Shown: in pieces, positions 1-11,830 of the stretch
Layout of the letters: each line of letters begins with the position of its first letter
How positions within the stretch are numbered: the first letter of the stretch is position 1
Origin: Filosporella fistucella
Taxonomy: Eukaryota > Ascomycota > Leotiomycetes > Helotiales
DNA length: 64,000 nt
Assembly: GCA_030077755.1 (NCBI GenBank)
Contig: JAQJZZ010000001.1
Span: 496,001-560,000 of the forward strand
Direction: 5' to 3'
Made by a program: the position numbers and the translations under genes
Notes under the pieces: generated by a model
Seen by the model: the letters and a program-made list of their open reading frames with translations, nothing else
Databases searched by the model: none
Told to the model about the DNA's origin: nothing

Positions 1-408
1 AACTATATAAGAATGCTGAATACATTGTATCTTAGGAGATGTTTCAGCGTTTCTCCCTAAGTTCCATCACTGGGTGCAGATAAAGTCATGGCACAAATCG
101 ATAGTCACGTGCAGCTCTCCAGAGGAGATGCCAAAGGAATAACTGATTCATAGCAACGGTGCAAGAGCTGTGTTGATACAATCCTTATTCTTCCCCATCA
201 CTCTTTGTCCTGTTAATTTCACTTTTACTTCGAATCTCATTTTTTCCAGTGACTTTAGCTCTCTCACGAGCCACAACAAGCCACAAATTACCTCAGCCTC
301 ATTTGGCGGGGATAGCTTCAGCTTCAACCTTACCCCTCATTACCCTCTCCCCCGAACCCATTACTTCCACCTCCAAACAAAACCGCTTTCCAGTGCTCCA
401 TAAACATC
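1..408. other. Left edge and upstream region of the MEMO gene
   Basis: No gene is supported here. The stretch from about 170 to 408 is pyrimidine-rich, as fungal promoters and 5' leaders often are. The short open frames in it are low-complexity (Ser, Pro, Thr, Phe) and overlap each other in several frames, so none is called. Confidence 0.5.
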
Positions 409-1443
409 ATGACTACACGGGTAGCAAGCCACGCTGGATCATGGTACACAGCAGACAGCTCGCGCCTCGCCCGAGAATTAGACAGATGGCTTGAGCAAGT
501 CCCAGCCTCAATCTCAAACCAAGAGCTGCCAATACCAGGCGCAAGAGTGATCATTGCGCCGTGAGTGAGCTTATCTCTGTATACAACCTAACGGTCCAAG
601 CTAAAGATCTGAAGACACGCAGGATACTCCTACTCCGGTCCCGCAGCAGCATGGGCATACAAATCTCTCGATCTCTCGAAAGCGAAGCGAATCTTCCTTC
701 TAGGACCCTCACATGCGCTCTATCTGACCGGATGTGCGTTGTCGAAACATCTTCATTATGCGACGCCGTTAGGAGATCTAGAAATCGATGTGGAGACTGT
801 GGAGGAATTGCATAAGACGAGGCAGTTTGACAGAATGAGTACGGGCGCTGATGAGACGGAACATAGTATGGAGATGCATTTACCATACATTTACCATATG
901 CTCTCGAAGACTTTCGAGTCCACCGATTCGTATCCTCTCATCATCCCGATCCTTGTGGGAAATACATCTGCAGCGGCAGAAAAGAAGTATGGCGAGATCC
1001 TGGCTCCGTATCTTGCAGATCCAACTTCAGTCTTTATTGTTTCCTCTGACTTTTGTCACTGGGGAACAAGATTCCAATACACATACTATTTACCAGCATC
1101 CCCATCCTCAGTTGCTGCATCCGGTGGCATATCACTTTCTCGAAGAGACAATACACCCACCAATCCACCTATTCACGAAAGTATCGCCAGGCTAGATAAA
1201 TTGGCTATGGATGCAATCGAGACAGGAAAACACGAGTCATTTCTCAATAATCTGAAGGATACAGGGAATACAGTATGTGGTAGACATCCAATCGGTGTTG
1301 TGATGGTAGCGATAGAAGTCCTAGAGAAACAAGAGAAGATCTCGAATGGGAAATTCAAGTTTGTGAGGTATGAGAGGAGTAGTGATGTAGAGGATATCAC
1401 GGACTCGTCGGTGAGCTATGCTAGTGCTTATGCGGTTCTGTGA
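409..1443 (+). CDS. MEMO-family protein (MEMO1 / yeast Mho1-like)
   Basis: Two exons, 409-560 and 615-1443, joined across a 54-bp intron (GTGAGT donor) give 326 residues, a normal length for the family. The splice restores the motif PHAGYSYSGP. Other MEMO marks are HAGSWYT near the N-terminus, EHSMEMHLPY, SDFCHWGTRF and a late CGRHP, which carry the conserved His and Cys residues. The start at 409 is the first ATG that puts the N-terminal motif in frame. MEMO proteins are non-enzymatic relatives of class III extradiol dioxygenases. Human MEMO1 acts in cell motility and copper/redox handling; the yeast homologue Mho1 is poorly characterised. Nothing in the context adds to the function. The family call is firm, the cellular role is not. 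Confidence 0.92.
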
Positions 1444-2103
1444 GGAATAATATGGAGATGATTTCACGTGCCTTTCATCTGCATAGCGTTTTATTTTATG
1501 CCTATGAATTATGGGCGACGGCTGGAGTAGATTTCAAGAATAGCCTTGAGATATAATGCGATGACTTTTAATACATCATCAGGCTGCTATGAAGAGTATC
1601 TTGCAACGTGAGGGATGACTCGGAATGTATTGAGCTTTTTCTTGCTATAGAATTAACTTAGCAATGAGCCATCTTCATGGGGAATATATCAAAAGCTTAA
1701 TCTCCCAATATTCTGCGAACAAAAGTCCAAAGGGATTTCCCAAAGAGAACCCACACATTGGCGGGTGAGCGATTTAGCATCTGTGAATCTACATCGCCAA
1801 ATATCTATGACTCCTTATTTTTCAGCTATATATTATCCCGCCTTGATCTCCCCACTTTCCATCTCAATCTCCCACCAACCTAAATCCCACCTCATATTCT
1901 CTTGCCTCAAGTTATGTCGCCTCGAGCTCTCTGTCCTTGAATTATCCTCTACCCACCTCCATCAATCACTCACGCCCCAATATCCTGCCACTTACTTCTT
2001 TTTCCATCCCCCTATTGATCTCTCGACACAAAACCACGTATCCCTCCCGCCTTCAATCTCCCTCGCTCATCCCTTCCCTCATTCCCCCATCCCTACCGAC
2101 CCC
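1444..2103. other. Intergenic, no gene seen
   Basis: This is the 3' flank of the MEMO gene followed by a C/T-rich stretch (about 1840-2100). The plus-strand open frames at 1765-2205 are Ser/Pro/His-rich readings of that biased composition and run into the GH92 relic on the other strand. No RNA gene or repeat was recognised. Confidence 0.4.
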
Positions 2104-4700
2104 TCACAAAACCACATGTCCCAGACTAGGCGACACAAGGCCTCTCTCCCAAATCGTCGGCTGATCCCCAAGTACAAACCCCATCGTTCCGCAATCTACC
2201 ATTAAATTCCCATGTTCAAACCAATTTTTCTCCCAATTCTCCCAGTTAACCTTCAGATTTTGCACGTAATACCATTCCTACCCAAATCCTCCATCACCAT
2301 CCCTAGTACGATTCGAAGATACTTGGCTAGAAGCAATCCTCGCCATTTCTTCATTCGTCCCAACACTTATACTCACTTCCTTGAATCAGAGACTACCGAT
2401 TAGATATATATTCTGTGTTACGACTGGATATAAATCGATCATTTGCCAAATTAACCAGCTGTTTAAAGCACCGGCATCGGAGTTCCCGGATACGCTGTAG
2501 GGAGCGTTGTGGAAATGTTGGTTTGCGAGTAAGCGGTTGCGGTGGTTGGATTTGTGGGAGAGCGAGAGGTAGTGGTAGAGGTAGGGGATGGAGAAGTCGG
2601 GTTCGTTGCCGATGTTCATTACCTTCTTGTGTTAGGATTTTGGCTTCGAGGTGGCAAAGGGGAGGAGGAGACAGGAGAGAAGGACGAACTGGTGTCGATT
2701 CCTGCGCCGTTGGCGCCGAGGTTTTGTTGCGAGGTCTTGGGCTGGAAAATATAATCTAGAGGGGACTCGAAACGGTAGGGCTACCCATAAATTGGATGAG
2801 GGTTTCTGTATCGTGGGGGACGACGAAGGAATATTCTTCCCATACGCGTCAGTATTTCAAACTCGGGAAATCGCAAAGTGATGGAAGAAGACAAACCAAA
2901 AGGCGTAGCTTCATATATATTGGCTACCATTCACATTCCCCGCATAAAGTAGGATTATAATCTGTAAGATTAAACGTTCCATCTGCTAATCTAGGCGCGA
3001 TAAATCCAGTAAAATTAAGAAATGTGAGATTATGTGCCCATATATTCTGCCATTGACCACTGCGATTCAGTATTTCTGAACATCTTCTGGTGCCTCCCCC
3101 CTCGCTACCTGAATTAATGAGAAATCATTAAGTGCGCATTCCACTGATCGCGAGACAGCTCTTGTGCTTCTATCTGCAGAGACGAGAAAGTGGGATTTAG
3201 TCATATAATGCACCTCTCCCGTATTTCACACTGGCTGATGGATCATCGAAACTGAATGTGGTGTAAAGTTGGACTTTAGCATCCTTTCTCATGCCTTCAT
3301 AGCCAGCTGTCCAATTTATGCCACCGCGTAGACCTTTCACGTATGCGTCTGCAAGTAAGTTGTTAGCATTAGTGCTCTCTCTGCACTAAACTATTGGAGT
3401 TTTTTGACTGATCATCTGGCACAAAACCTTCCCATCTCCAGATATCGGTAAGAGAACGGATCATGCCTTCTTAGTAGCTTGGTTAGATCAAGTGATACAA
3501 GCTTATTGTGTCACGAAAGATGTCCCAGAGTGTGTAGAAATCATCCCAATATGGCTCAGTGGATTCTCAGAGAGGATTATCGCCCGTACGGTCGGAAGGC
3601 ATGAGATGCATGAATTATAGAGAAGAGTATAGAAGGAGGAGGTTTGTCTCGTTGGCTGAGAAATCAGAAGGAACTTGGACTTTGCTGAAAACATCTTGAT
3701 TCAATTTTCGGACTGCTGCTGAGGCTGTGGCGTTCATTTCATATGATGGAATTTCTTCGTTGTTGAAATTGCAAGCATTTGTTCGAGATGAATAAAATTC
3801 CAACATGTGATCTTATTTGGGAAGAGGTTGTATTGGACCATGTGAAAGGTGCTCCTATACGATCACTGAGGGAATCAGCAGATTCACTTGTATTCCCAAG
3901 CATGGCTTGAGGAATACCAGTATCGCCGAAGGTGTTATATCTTGGCATTGGATCTGTGTTTCGCCCCCGAAATGTTTGTGCTTCAGTGGGCGGGATATCG
4001 AAATCTCCACAAAAGTATACGGTCATGAGAGCACCATTGTTCCAACCTCCAGCATATGTACCATAACCAGTATATAATCCATTCACTTGTAAATTTATCT
4101 CCCCACCGAGGTAAATCTGGCTGCTGTATTCTCTACCTTGGGAAGGTAATAATGCGACAAATCGACAACAACATGCTTTTCTCTAGCGGGAAAGGTGTAT
4201 TGCATGATACTAGCGTGCCGCGAACCAGAAACTTCAGCTGTGTTTCCGTTCTCCAATTTGGTCTTGGAGTAGCCAACTTTTGCTGTATCGTTGCCGACTC
4301 TAGATTGGGAGTATGTATAATTGTCCAATAGAATCACTCCAGGAAGTGTGGTTAAGGGCATTTGAGGAATGATGACGTATTTTGGAAACCCGCCTGTGCC
4401 AGACGCATTCATCATTGAAAAGGCAGCGACTCTGCCTTTTGGCGTGTAATTTCCATTGAGAGTGGAAAGGGTGATGTTATCTTCGTACGTATCGATGCCG
4501 ACCTTGACAACACCGAATGGCATAGGTCTACCTACAAATATGTCGCTACCTCTAAACGCGTACCTAGGAATAGGATCTTCAGATCCGATCAAGGGATTTA
4601 CATGTTGAGAATAATCGACCTGTACGGAGATGACGGAAAGAATAATAATTGATATGTTGTGGAAGGGGAAGTGAAGGACGCAATGAGGTTTGTAAAGCTA
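2104..4700 (-). pseudogene. Decayed GH92 alpha-1,2-mannosidase gene, RIP-like damage
   Basis: Read on the minus strand, nearly the whole GH92 family can be followed in order: N-terminal VDYSQHVNPLIGSE (near 4600), MPFGVVKVG, NGLYTGYGTYAGGWNNG (about 4070), MPSDRTGDNPL (about 3590), ADAYVKGLRGGINW (about 3340), FSFDDPSASVKYGRGALYD (about 3230), LADGTFNLTDYNP (about 2985), MNIGNEPDFSIPYLYHYL (2620-2560), GNSDAGALNSWLIWQM (about 2480) and a C-terminal tail ending at 2104. The frame is broken by several stops (for example TGA and TAA where the family has Trp) and by small frameshifts, so no full product is possible. GH92 enzymes trim alpha-mannose from glycoproteins and cell-wall mannan. The 5' end and signal peptide are uncertain; the limit near 4700 is approximate. 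Confidence 0.85.
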
Positions 4701-6239
4701 GAAATCAAAATCGACCTCCATTGCTGGAGAAGATGCAAACAGCTATATACTAGAGAAATCACAGTACTAATCTGCCGACATTTCGGACCTCATTGTCGCA
4801 GGTGATGATATCATGTCACCTCTCCCACTTGAAGAACTTGACATTTTTCAAATGATACCCGCATCAAGGATCGTCAAGTCTGTAATGTAACTTTCCATTG
4901 ACTACAACAGAACTGGCCTCGGATCGGGGAATACATCACTATCCATGTGGTATATACGATCGGGATATTGACGACAAGATGCAGATGTAAGAAGGATGGT
5001 GGAGATCGACGAGGTGTCGTGAAAGTCGGAGTTGAGAATCGTCTCCCAGATTCAAGTCACGAAAACAGACTAGTGTGGAACTCGGCAGGTGACTAAGCCG
5101 TGAAATTGGGTCGCGACCAGCAGCAGCTGTCTAGGGCTTCTGGCGGACATCTTCGCCCTTTCATTCATTCGTTCTTTCTTTCGTTCTCTCCAAGCTCAAC
5201 ATTCCAACCTTCAACAACTGTGTCACTTGAAGTCGAAAGATTGAGACACAAATAGGGTTGAGTACACCTTGTACCCACGAATTCCTACTCGTTATGGAAA
5301 ATCCCACCCACAGTTTTTGGAGATGCTGTATTCTTTCACCCGACAATCGCCCGTAAGGCCAGGTTTAAAGGATAGCCACGCACGCTGCCTACAAAGTCTC
5401 GGAGATGATTACAACGAAGTTGAAAGCGAGGGAAAAACACATCCACCAATATTTTGTTTGTCTTGTCTTGGTAGCCGCCATGCGCATTCGGTCTCAACAG
5501 TCTGTTAAGGGTCTGGAACGGTGGAAGCCATACCATTCTATTTTTGCGTCGATAAACATACAGCTCTCATAAGTACCACGGCAAAGGGGTCTTCCTCAAA
5601 CTGGATCTGCTAGGAAATGAGGAAAATATTGGCTGCATAAATTCCGACATTCCAATTGATGCCCCTTCGATCGAGATATCCGGAGACATAGGTTTACACA
5701 TTCAGGATCATTGTGGTTTCAAGTGACCATCCAATGTTCCAACCCAATTTCATGCAGACCCAGAAACAAATGCGGTGTTTGCACATTCGCTACCATAACG
5801 GAATTACCCAGCCAGCCCTCTCGTGGCCTCCTTACCTCTTTTTCCTTTGGCCTCGACAAAATCATCCTTCTTTTTGGACGACCAAGAAATGGTCGATCAG
5901 CCCTACGAATCGCTTCCCAATCAGATCTTCATGATGCCGAGTTTAGGGGTCAGATGTGGCGTTCCCTGCCCCTGCGCCATGTTACCTGTTCTCTTCGGTT
6001 GTTGGTTTTATCGCTTGTGGCTGCGACCACTCTCGTAATCTCAACCTATGGTGATAGGATTTATATGTTTTTGTGTTGCTTCAATTATCCCTGGCGTACT
6101 CCGTACTTTCTTTTTTCAAACAGCCCCATTTGCGCACTATACAAGTATAGGTTTGCCACCCAGTTATTAGATATACTTTCCCAAGGGCTGTCGGGTTTTC
6201 AGACACCGCACTCGTTTTCTCGTTCATTATTCTTGCACA
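4701..6239. other. Intergenic, no gene supported
   Basis: About 1.5 kb between the GH92 relic and the GH16 gene. Open frames on both strands (for example 5711-6340) are Ser/Leu/Arg-rich, lack family motifs and overlap one another. The last 200 bases before 6240 include a pyrimidine-rich leader likely to be the GH16 promoter. Confidence 0.4.
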
Positions 6240-9200
6240 ATGACCGTCTCATCACTCTTTCTGAGCGGCGTTGCTGTTGCCATTCCTTTCCTTCTTTCGT
6301 CTGCCTCCGCACATCAAGTATCATATGTTTTGGATACTGAATACTCTGGTTCGAATTTTTTTGATGGTTTTCAATTTTTTACCGATCGCGACCCTTCTAA
6401 TGGATATGTTACGTGGGTTCACTGCTATTGAATTAGAAGTAACATTTGTTAATCATTGCATCTAGTTACGTCGACTCTGCAACCGCTTTAGCTGGAGGTT
6501 TGATCTCCGCCAAAGATAATGGACCGGCATACATAGGCGTTGATCATACATCTGTTCTATCCACTTCTGGTGCAGGAAGGAAAAGTATTCGACTTCAGAC
6601 TGCCAAAACTTTCACACACGGTCTTTTCATTCTCGATGCCTCTCATATGCCAGGTGGGCAATGTGGAACGTGGCCAGCTTGGTGGAGTTATGGACCCAAC
6701 TGGCCAAATTCGGGCGAAATAGATGTTCTAGAGGGAGTTAACAGCGGAACGCGCAACAAGATGTCTCTTCACTCCTCGCCCACTTGCTCTATATCTGGTC
6801 TTGGTCAAAGCGGGACCTTGGTGGGAGGCGAATGTCATGCTCAAAGTGCTGGTTGCGGATCTGATTCAAATTCAGCAAATACGTATGGTGCGGGGTTTAG
6901 TAGCAACGGAGGTGGAGTTTACGCAACTGAATGGACGAGTTCGCATATCAAAATCTGGTTTTTCCCTCGAAGCGGGATTCCAGCTGATATTGCAAGTGGT
7001 TCCCCTGACCCTAGCAACTGGGGTGTACCCGAAGCTAGTTTTGAGGGGACATGCGATATCAACGGACACTTTGCGACACATCAACTTGTTCTCAATACGA
7101 ATTTCTGCGGTGATTGGGCAGGATATTCCAGCGTCTGGAATTCCGATGCAACATGTTCATCTATCGCTTCCACCTGTGTGGAGTACGTTGCTCTCAACCC
7201 TTCGGCGTTCAAAGATGCATATTGGGAAATCAATAGCATCAAGGTTTACAAGGTTGATGGCACAACCATTGAGGGACCGACTCATACTGCACCTTCAGTT
7301 CCTACTGCTACCCCAACAGCTATTTCTGACCTGCCAACATGTGGAGTTAGTATTTTTCTTTGGGATTCATTTATTACTAACATGTCCAACAGCAAAACTG
7401 TTTCAATGATCTGATCGGCCAGGCATCCATATATGGATGTGCCACGGGCGATCTAGCTTGCCTCTGCCGGAATTTCAACTTCAACAATGGTATGCACGAC
7501 TGTTCTCTAGGTGCTTGCGGGAACGCAATCGGAGAGTATGTTCTCAAATTCAAGGAGCAATGGTGTGCTGCTGCCATTTCTACCGCTGTAATCTCTTCCA
7601 CTACTGCCACAGCTACATCCCCTGCAACAACACCTTCGTCGATATCAGATCTACCTGCCTGTGGACAGAATTGTTTCAATAATATGATTGGCCAAGGACC
7701 TACGCTCGGATGCCCTGAATCTGATGCCGCTTGTCTCTGTAAAAACTCGAATTTTCAAAGTGGCATGCACGATTGCTCTTTGGGTGCATGCGGGCCTACA
7801 GTTGGTGCTGAAGTTCTAGCCTTCGAAGCAAAATGGTGTGCTGCTGCTTCTCCTCCAAGCACTACAACTGCTTCTGCCTCCCCATCTCCAACTTCAATCT
7901 CAACACTTCCTCCATGTGGCCAAACATGTTTCAATAATTTGATCGGGCAAGCTTCCATATATGGATGCTCAGGAGAGGACACAGCTTGCTTGTGCAAGAA
8001 CAACGATTTCCAGAATGGAATGCGCGATTGCTCTAATGGTGCTTGTGGCCCTACAGTTGGGGCCTTGGTCCTTGAGTTTGAAGCAAAATGGTGTGCTGCT
8101 GCGACTCCGCCAAGCTCAACAACGACTAGTGCGTCAAGTTCTGAGCCAACATCCATTGACACCCTACCCGCATGTGGCCAAGTATGTTTTAATAACTTGA
8201 TCGGGCAAGCTTCCATCTATGGATGCTCAGGGGAGGATACAGCGTGCTTGTGCAAGAGTAACGACTTTCAGAATGGAATGCGCGATTGTTCTAATGGTGC
8301 TTGTGGACCGACTGTGGGTGCAAAGGTGCTTGAATTCGAGGCTAAGTGGTGTGCTGCTGCTTCTCCGCCGAGCACATCGACAACCAGTGCATCGAATTCA
8401 GTACCTACGTCAATTGATAGTCTCCCCGCATGTGGCCAAACATGTTTTAATAACTTGATCGGGCAAGCTTCCATATATGGATGCTCAGGAGAGGATACAG
8501 CGTGCTTGTGCAAGAATAACGACTTCCAGAATGGAATGCGAGACTGCTCTAACGGTGCTTGTGGATCAACTATTGGCGCAATGGTGCTTGAGTTCGAGGC
8601 TAAGTGGTGTGCTGCGGCTTTGTCTCCTCGATCCTCCACGCAGACTCCTTCAGCGGCAGTCACTACCACCTCATCGGTCCCCAAGTCCACTTCAGACTCT
8701 CTGACAGACAGTGCGGTTCCAGCTAGCACTACCGTGCTCTCCGAACCGACTTCGACATCTGGACCGACTGCCCCTTCGACGATTGGCGAGACGTTCAGTT
8801 ATTTCGGATGTTTCTCTTCACCAGACGACTTCTCATCCTTCCAACTCCAAGCTTCTTCCCCAGATACGACTATCGATTCGTGTGTAAACCAATGCAAGTT
8901 CCTACCAGCTAAATATGCTGGCGTCTGGGGTACAGAATGTTATTGTGCAAACACATTCGATGCTACTGCAATGGTGCTAGCCCCCGAAGGAAGCTGCAAC
9001 ACTCCATGCCCAGGTAATCCATTTGAGACTTGTGGTGGAACTATGTCTGCGTCCTCGACCAGAAGGCGACAAGCGGGAGGCAAACTTCTTACTGTATATG
9101 TGAACAATCTGGCAGCTTCAGGCTCTGGTTCCCCATCGTCGAGTTCAATTGAGGCAACTAGTGCAGCTGCTAGCTCCTCGTCTTCCCCATCAATGGAGAC

Positions 9201-10266
9201 AAGTACAGATTCTTTCTCAGCTGTGGCGGAGCCAACCAACGCAGCTTCGAGCTCAACATCTCTGGTTCTCGTGGAAGCTAGCAGTACGGATTCCTTCACG
9301 GCTTCAGCAGAGCCAACAAATGCAGCGTCGAGCTCGACCTCGCGCGTTCCAGTAGATACCACTAGTACCGACTCCGTCTCAGCTTCGGCTGAGCCAACAA
9401 GTGGGGCATCAAGCTCTGAATATTCATCATTGACAGAGACATCAATTGCATCATCCTCAACTCAAGTTCCATATCCCTACTACAACGGCACGATTCCCTC
9501 CGCCTCCTCTTCCTCCTGCACTTCCTCTTCCTCGGCTCTCACAACCTCATACACCATCTCCACCGTCTACGCAACCTCAACATACACAATCACCTCCTGC
9601 GCTCCAACTATAATCGACTGTCCCGCGCACATGGGAAAACTGACTACAGAGACAATTTCCTTATACACAACACGCTGTCCAGTCTCTCCGTACGCGCACA
9701 CCACTCCTGCTGCAGGAATAACACACAAAGCCGATCCAGTAGCCTACACCACAGTTATAGTCACAGAATACACATCCATCTGCCCCGCCGGCACATTATC
9801 AGTATACACTACCTCGCAAACACAAACCTTATATTCCACTCCTGGGGCAGAAGCGCCAACGCCTGAAATATCAATGTCGACCATGACGACCACTCTTGTG
9901 GGTGGAGAAACAGTGGTATTACATCTCCCTGTCGCTACAACAGTTATCACCCGCACTTCAGTTATAACTGTCCTACCCGTTCATGCTACGAAAGGCTATC
10001 CAGTGCTGTCTGCATCTGCTGCGGGAGGGAAGTATCATGCTGGAAATCACACTGCTTCTGCTTCTATGTCCGGATCTGGAAACGGAAATGGAGGGAATGG
10101 AAAATATAATCCCACGACGAACAATGCCGGATATAGTGTCGCTACAACAGGTAGTTACCAACCTACTGTCTCACCATACGTTGTCTCCGCGGGAACTATG
10201 GTAGGAAGAACTTGTTATAGTATGATCATGCTTGTGATGGGGATGGTGGGGATTATGGTGTTGTAA
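6240..10266 (+). CDS. Secreted GH16 glucanase fused to five CFEM domains, a WSC domain and a Ser/Thr-rich GPI-like tail
   Basis: Exons 6240-6412, 6466-7345 and 7393-10266 are phase-consistent and give 1308 residues. The N-terminus is a signal peptide (about residues 1-24). A GH16 domain of the laminarinase / mixed-linkage glucanase type follows to about residue 325, with the catalytic signature GEIDVLEGV and the motif GQCGTWPAWWSYGPNWP. Five CFEM domains follow (about 345-750), each with eight Cys and landmarks CGQxCFNN, CLCKN, DCSxGACG and WCAAA. A WSC domain sits at about 810-900 (YFGCFSSPDDF, CYCANTFD). The rest is Ser/Thr-rich, probably heavily O-glycosylated, and ends in a hydrophobic stretch typical of a GPI signal. 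The likely role is a wall-anchored beta-glucan-active enzyme whose CFEM modules might bind haem/iron or mediate surface interaction; that combined role is inference. The second intron falls exactly at the start of CFEM 1. Confidence 0.9.
7393..8626 (+). repeat. In-gene tandem repeat encoding five CFEM modules
   Basis: Five CFEM-coding units lie head to tail in the large exon. A shared landmark (GATCGG or GATTGG opening the LIGQ/MIGQ codons) sits at 7413, 7686, 7941, 8199 and 8457, giving spacings of 273, 255, 258 and 258 bp. The last three units are nearly identical in DNA as well as protein, so they look recently duplicated or homogenised; the first two are more diverged. Confidence 0.9.
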
Positions 10267-11830
10267 GCGGGGTTTGATGGAGGGGTATGTGTGTAGTATT
10301 TAGAATTGGTATAGATATAGCCGTATAGCGAGAATATATGTATTTTTAATTATAATATTATGTTACTTACATTGGTTTTTGTGGTACCCATGTCAGCCAG
10401 ATTGATTGGCGCAGATTGAAGACCCATGGGGTAATTAGAGACACGTGACTATGTTAAGATTTTGAGGTTTGATGATAGCTAGTTATGAGCAGATTTCGTT
10501 TGTGCCCTCGATATTGCTCTTTACGCTCGCTCCCCTTATCCTATTGATAAGTCTGTCTCGTATTCCATTCGCTGAAGCTCTCGGCTCACATCCATCCTTC
10601 AGCACTACCGTTCGACGCATAAAACGCGAAATTTCACGTCAACGCCTCACGTCAATCTCAGGCCTAGGTTCACGGCTTGACACATATTGATATATATGTC
10701 ACATATATGCACAAATCAAATTTTCGTCACAGAACAGCTGAAAATTATAATGAATCTAAATATGTTTTGGCCCTTCGGGTATCGTGTGATTATGGAGACG
10801 GTCTCTTTCGTATTTTCTCTGATACTAGTGACCGGAAAGCATACTAGGGATTGTGAATATGAAGATTATCTCATCTTCCAACCTGAGGTTATTCAAACCT
10901 CATCTAAGAAACCCATAAACCCTCCCATCAATCCTAAGCCGTAGACTCGTGACCTAGCACAAATGCTACATATCGCGTATATGCACAAATCACATTCTGA
11001 TCATGCTTCAGCTGAAAACTATGAATCGGATCTGAGTAAGACTTGGGTATCCAGTAGCTAGGAAGAAAAGCGCATTCGCGTTGGTTACGGTATAAGGTAT
11101 TAAGGCTGAAGTTTAAAGCTGAGGCTTATCTCAGGGTTGAGCCTGAGGTTTGGATAACCTCATATCAGAATTTTTTGAATCCAATCAAGAAGTTTCTCTC
11201 GATAAAACCTCAGATCCACGCAAGTGAAGTAATAGCTCTTTACGATACAGAAACCTCTTACCTACCATCCGTTATTTTCCAATGATCCCATGCCATTTAC
11301 ATTATGAAAGGCGGACTATCAATTCTTAGATTATTCTTAGCCACGGATCCGAGAACCCAGATAAGCCCTCCCTCCGATCTAGATTGCACCTCCATCGGTG
11401 ACCGGGTGGTAAGGATGTGCGAGATGGAAGAGTGTAATTGGTTCTGTTTACGAGGGCCCCGTTGTTTTTTAACACGTGCTGGGACATACGAAGGCTTCCG
11501 AGGTGCGAATGTTTGGAGGTGCAGCGTAGTACCGACGCTAGAGGTGGGTAGGCCAGGTAAGGTATTTTAAACGAGAATCGACTTAGATTTCGAGAAATAC
11601 GTTGTAGATACTGAGGTGTCTTTCATGTTATAGACATTTGATTTGAGGTTTGTGAATAATTTCATGATCTAACATCGGTAGAGATTTGCCCCTTGTGTCC
11701 GAGCTAGGTCTAGATTTCACCATTGCCGGATGGTAGATGTATGGATCGTCGGATTTGATAGTGTACGAGGAGGAAAACGGTGATATTGACCACGCCTCTT
11801 AGGCAAAGGTAGCAAATCGAGAAATTCAGA
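10267..11830. other. Intergenic region upstream of the PKS
   Basis: No coding gene is supported. Open frames here (10469-10690, 10687-10944, 11304-11570) match no family I know. The region holds a degenerate duplication (separate entry) and presumably the PKS promoter. The repeated heptamer TGAGGTT/AACCTCA is the only conspicuous sequence pattern. Confidence 0.4.
10682..11200. repeat. Degenerate tandem duplication, about 255 bp per unit
   Basis: Two diverged copies lie next to each other (about 10682-10930 and 10942-11200). Both contain TATATGCACAAATCA followed by a CAGCTGAAAA-type block, and both end with a 7-bp inverted repeat TGAGGTT-N5-AACCTCA (10884-10902 and 11144-11162). Boundaries are approximate. 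Confidence 0.55.

Noticed and set aside
1765..2205. Ser/Pro/His-rich plus-strand ORF of 146 codons
   Set aside because: It follows a pyrimidine-rich tract and overlaps the 3' end of the GH92 relic on the other strand.
5711..6340. A 209-codon plus-strand frame upstream of the GH16 gene
   Set aside because: Composition is Leu/Ser/Arg-rich, it overlaps the GH16 first exon in another frame and has no recognisable motif.
7755..9362. Long minus-strand ORFs antisense to the CFEM region (7755-8216, 8268-8729, 8940-9362)
   Set aside because: They are shadows of the repetitive, Cys- and Ser/Thr-rich plus-strand coding sequence and show no motif of their own.
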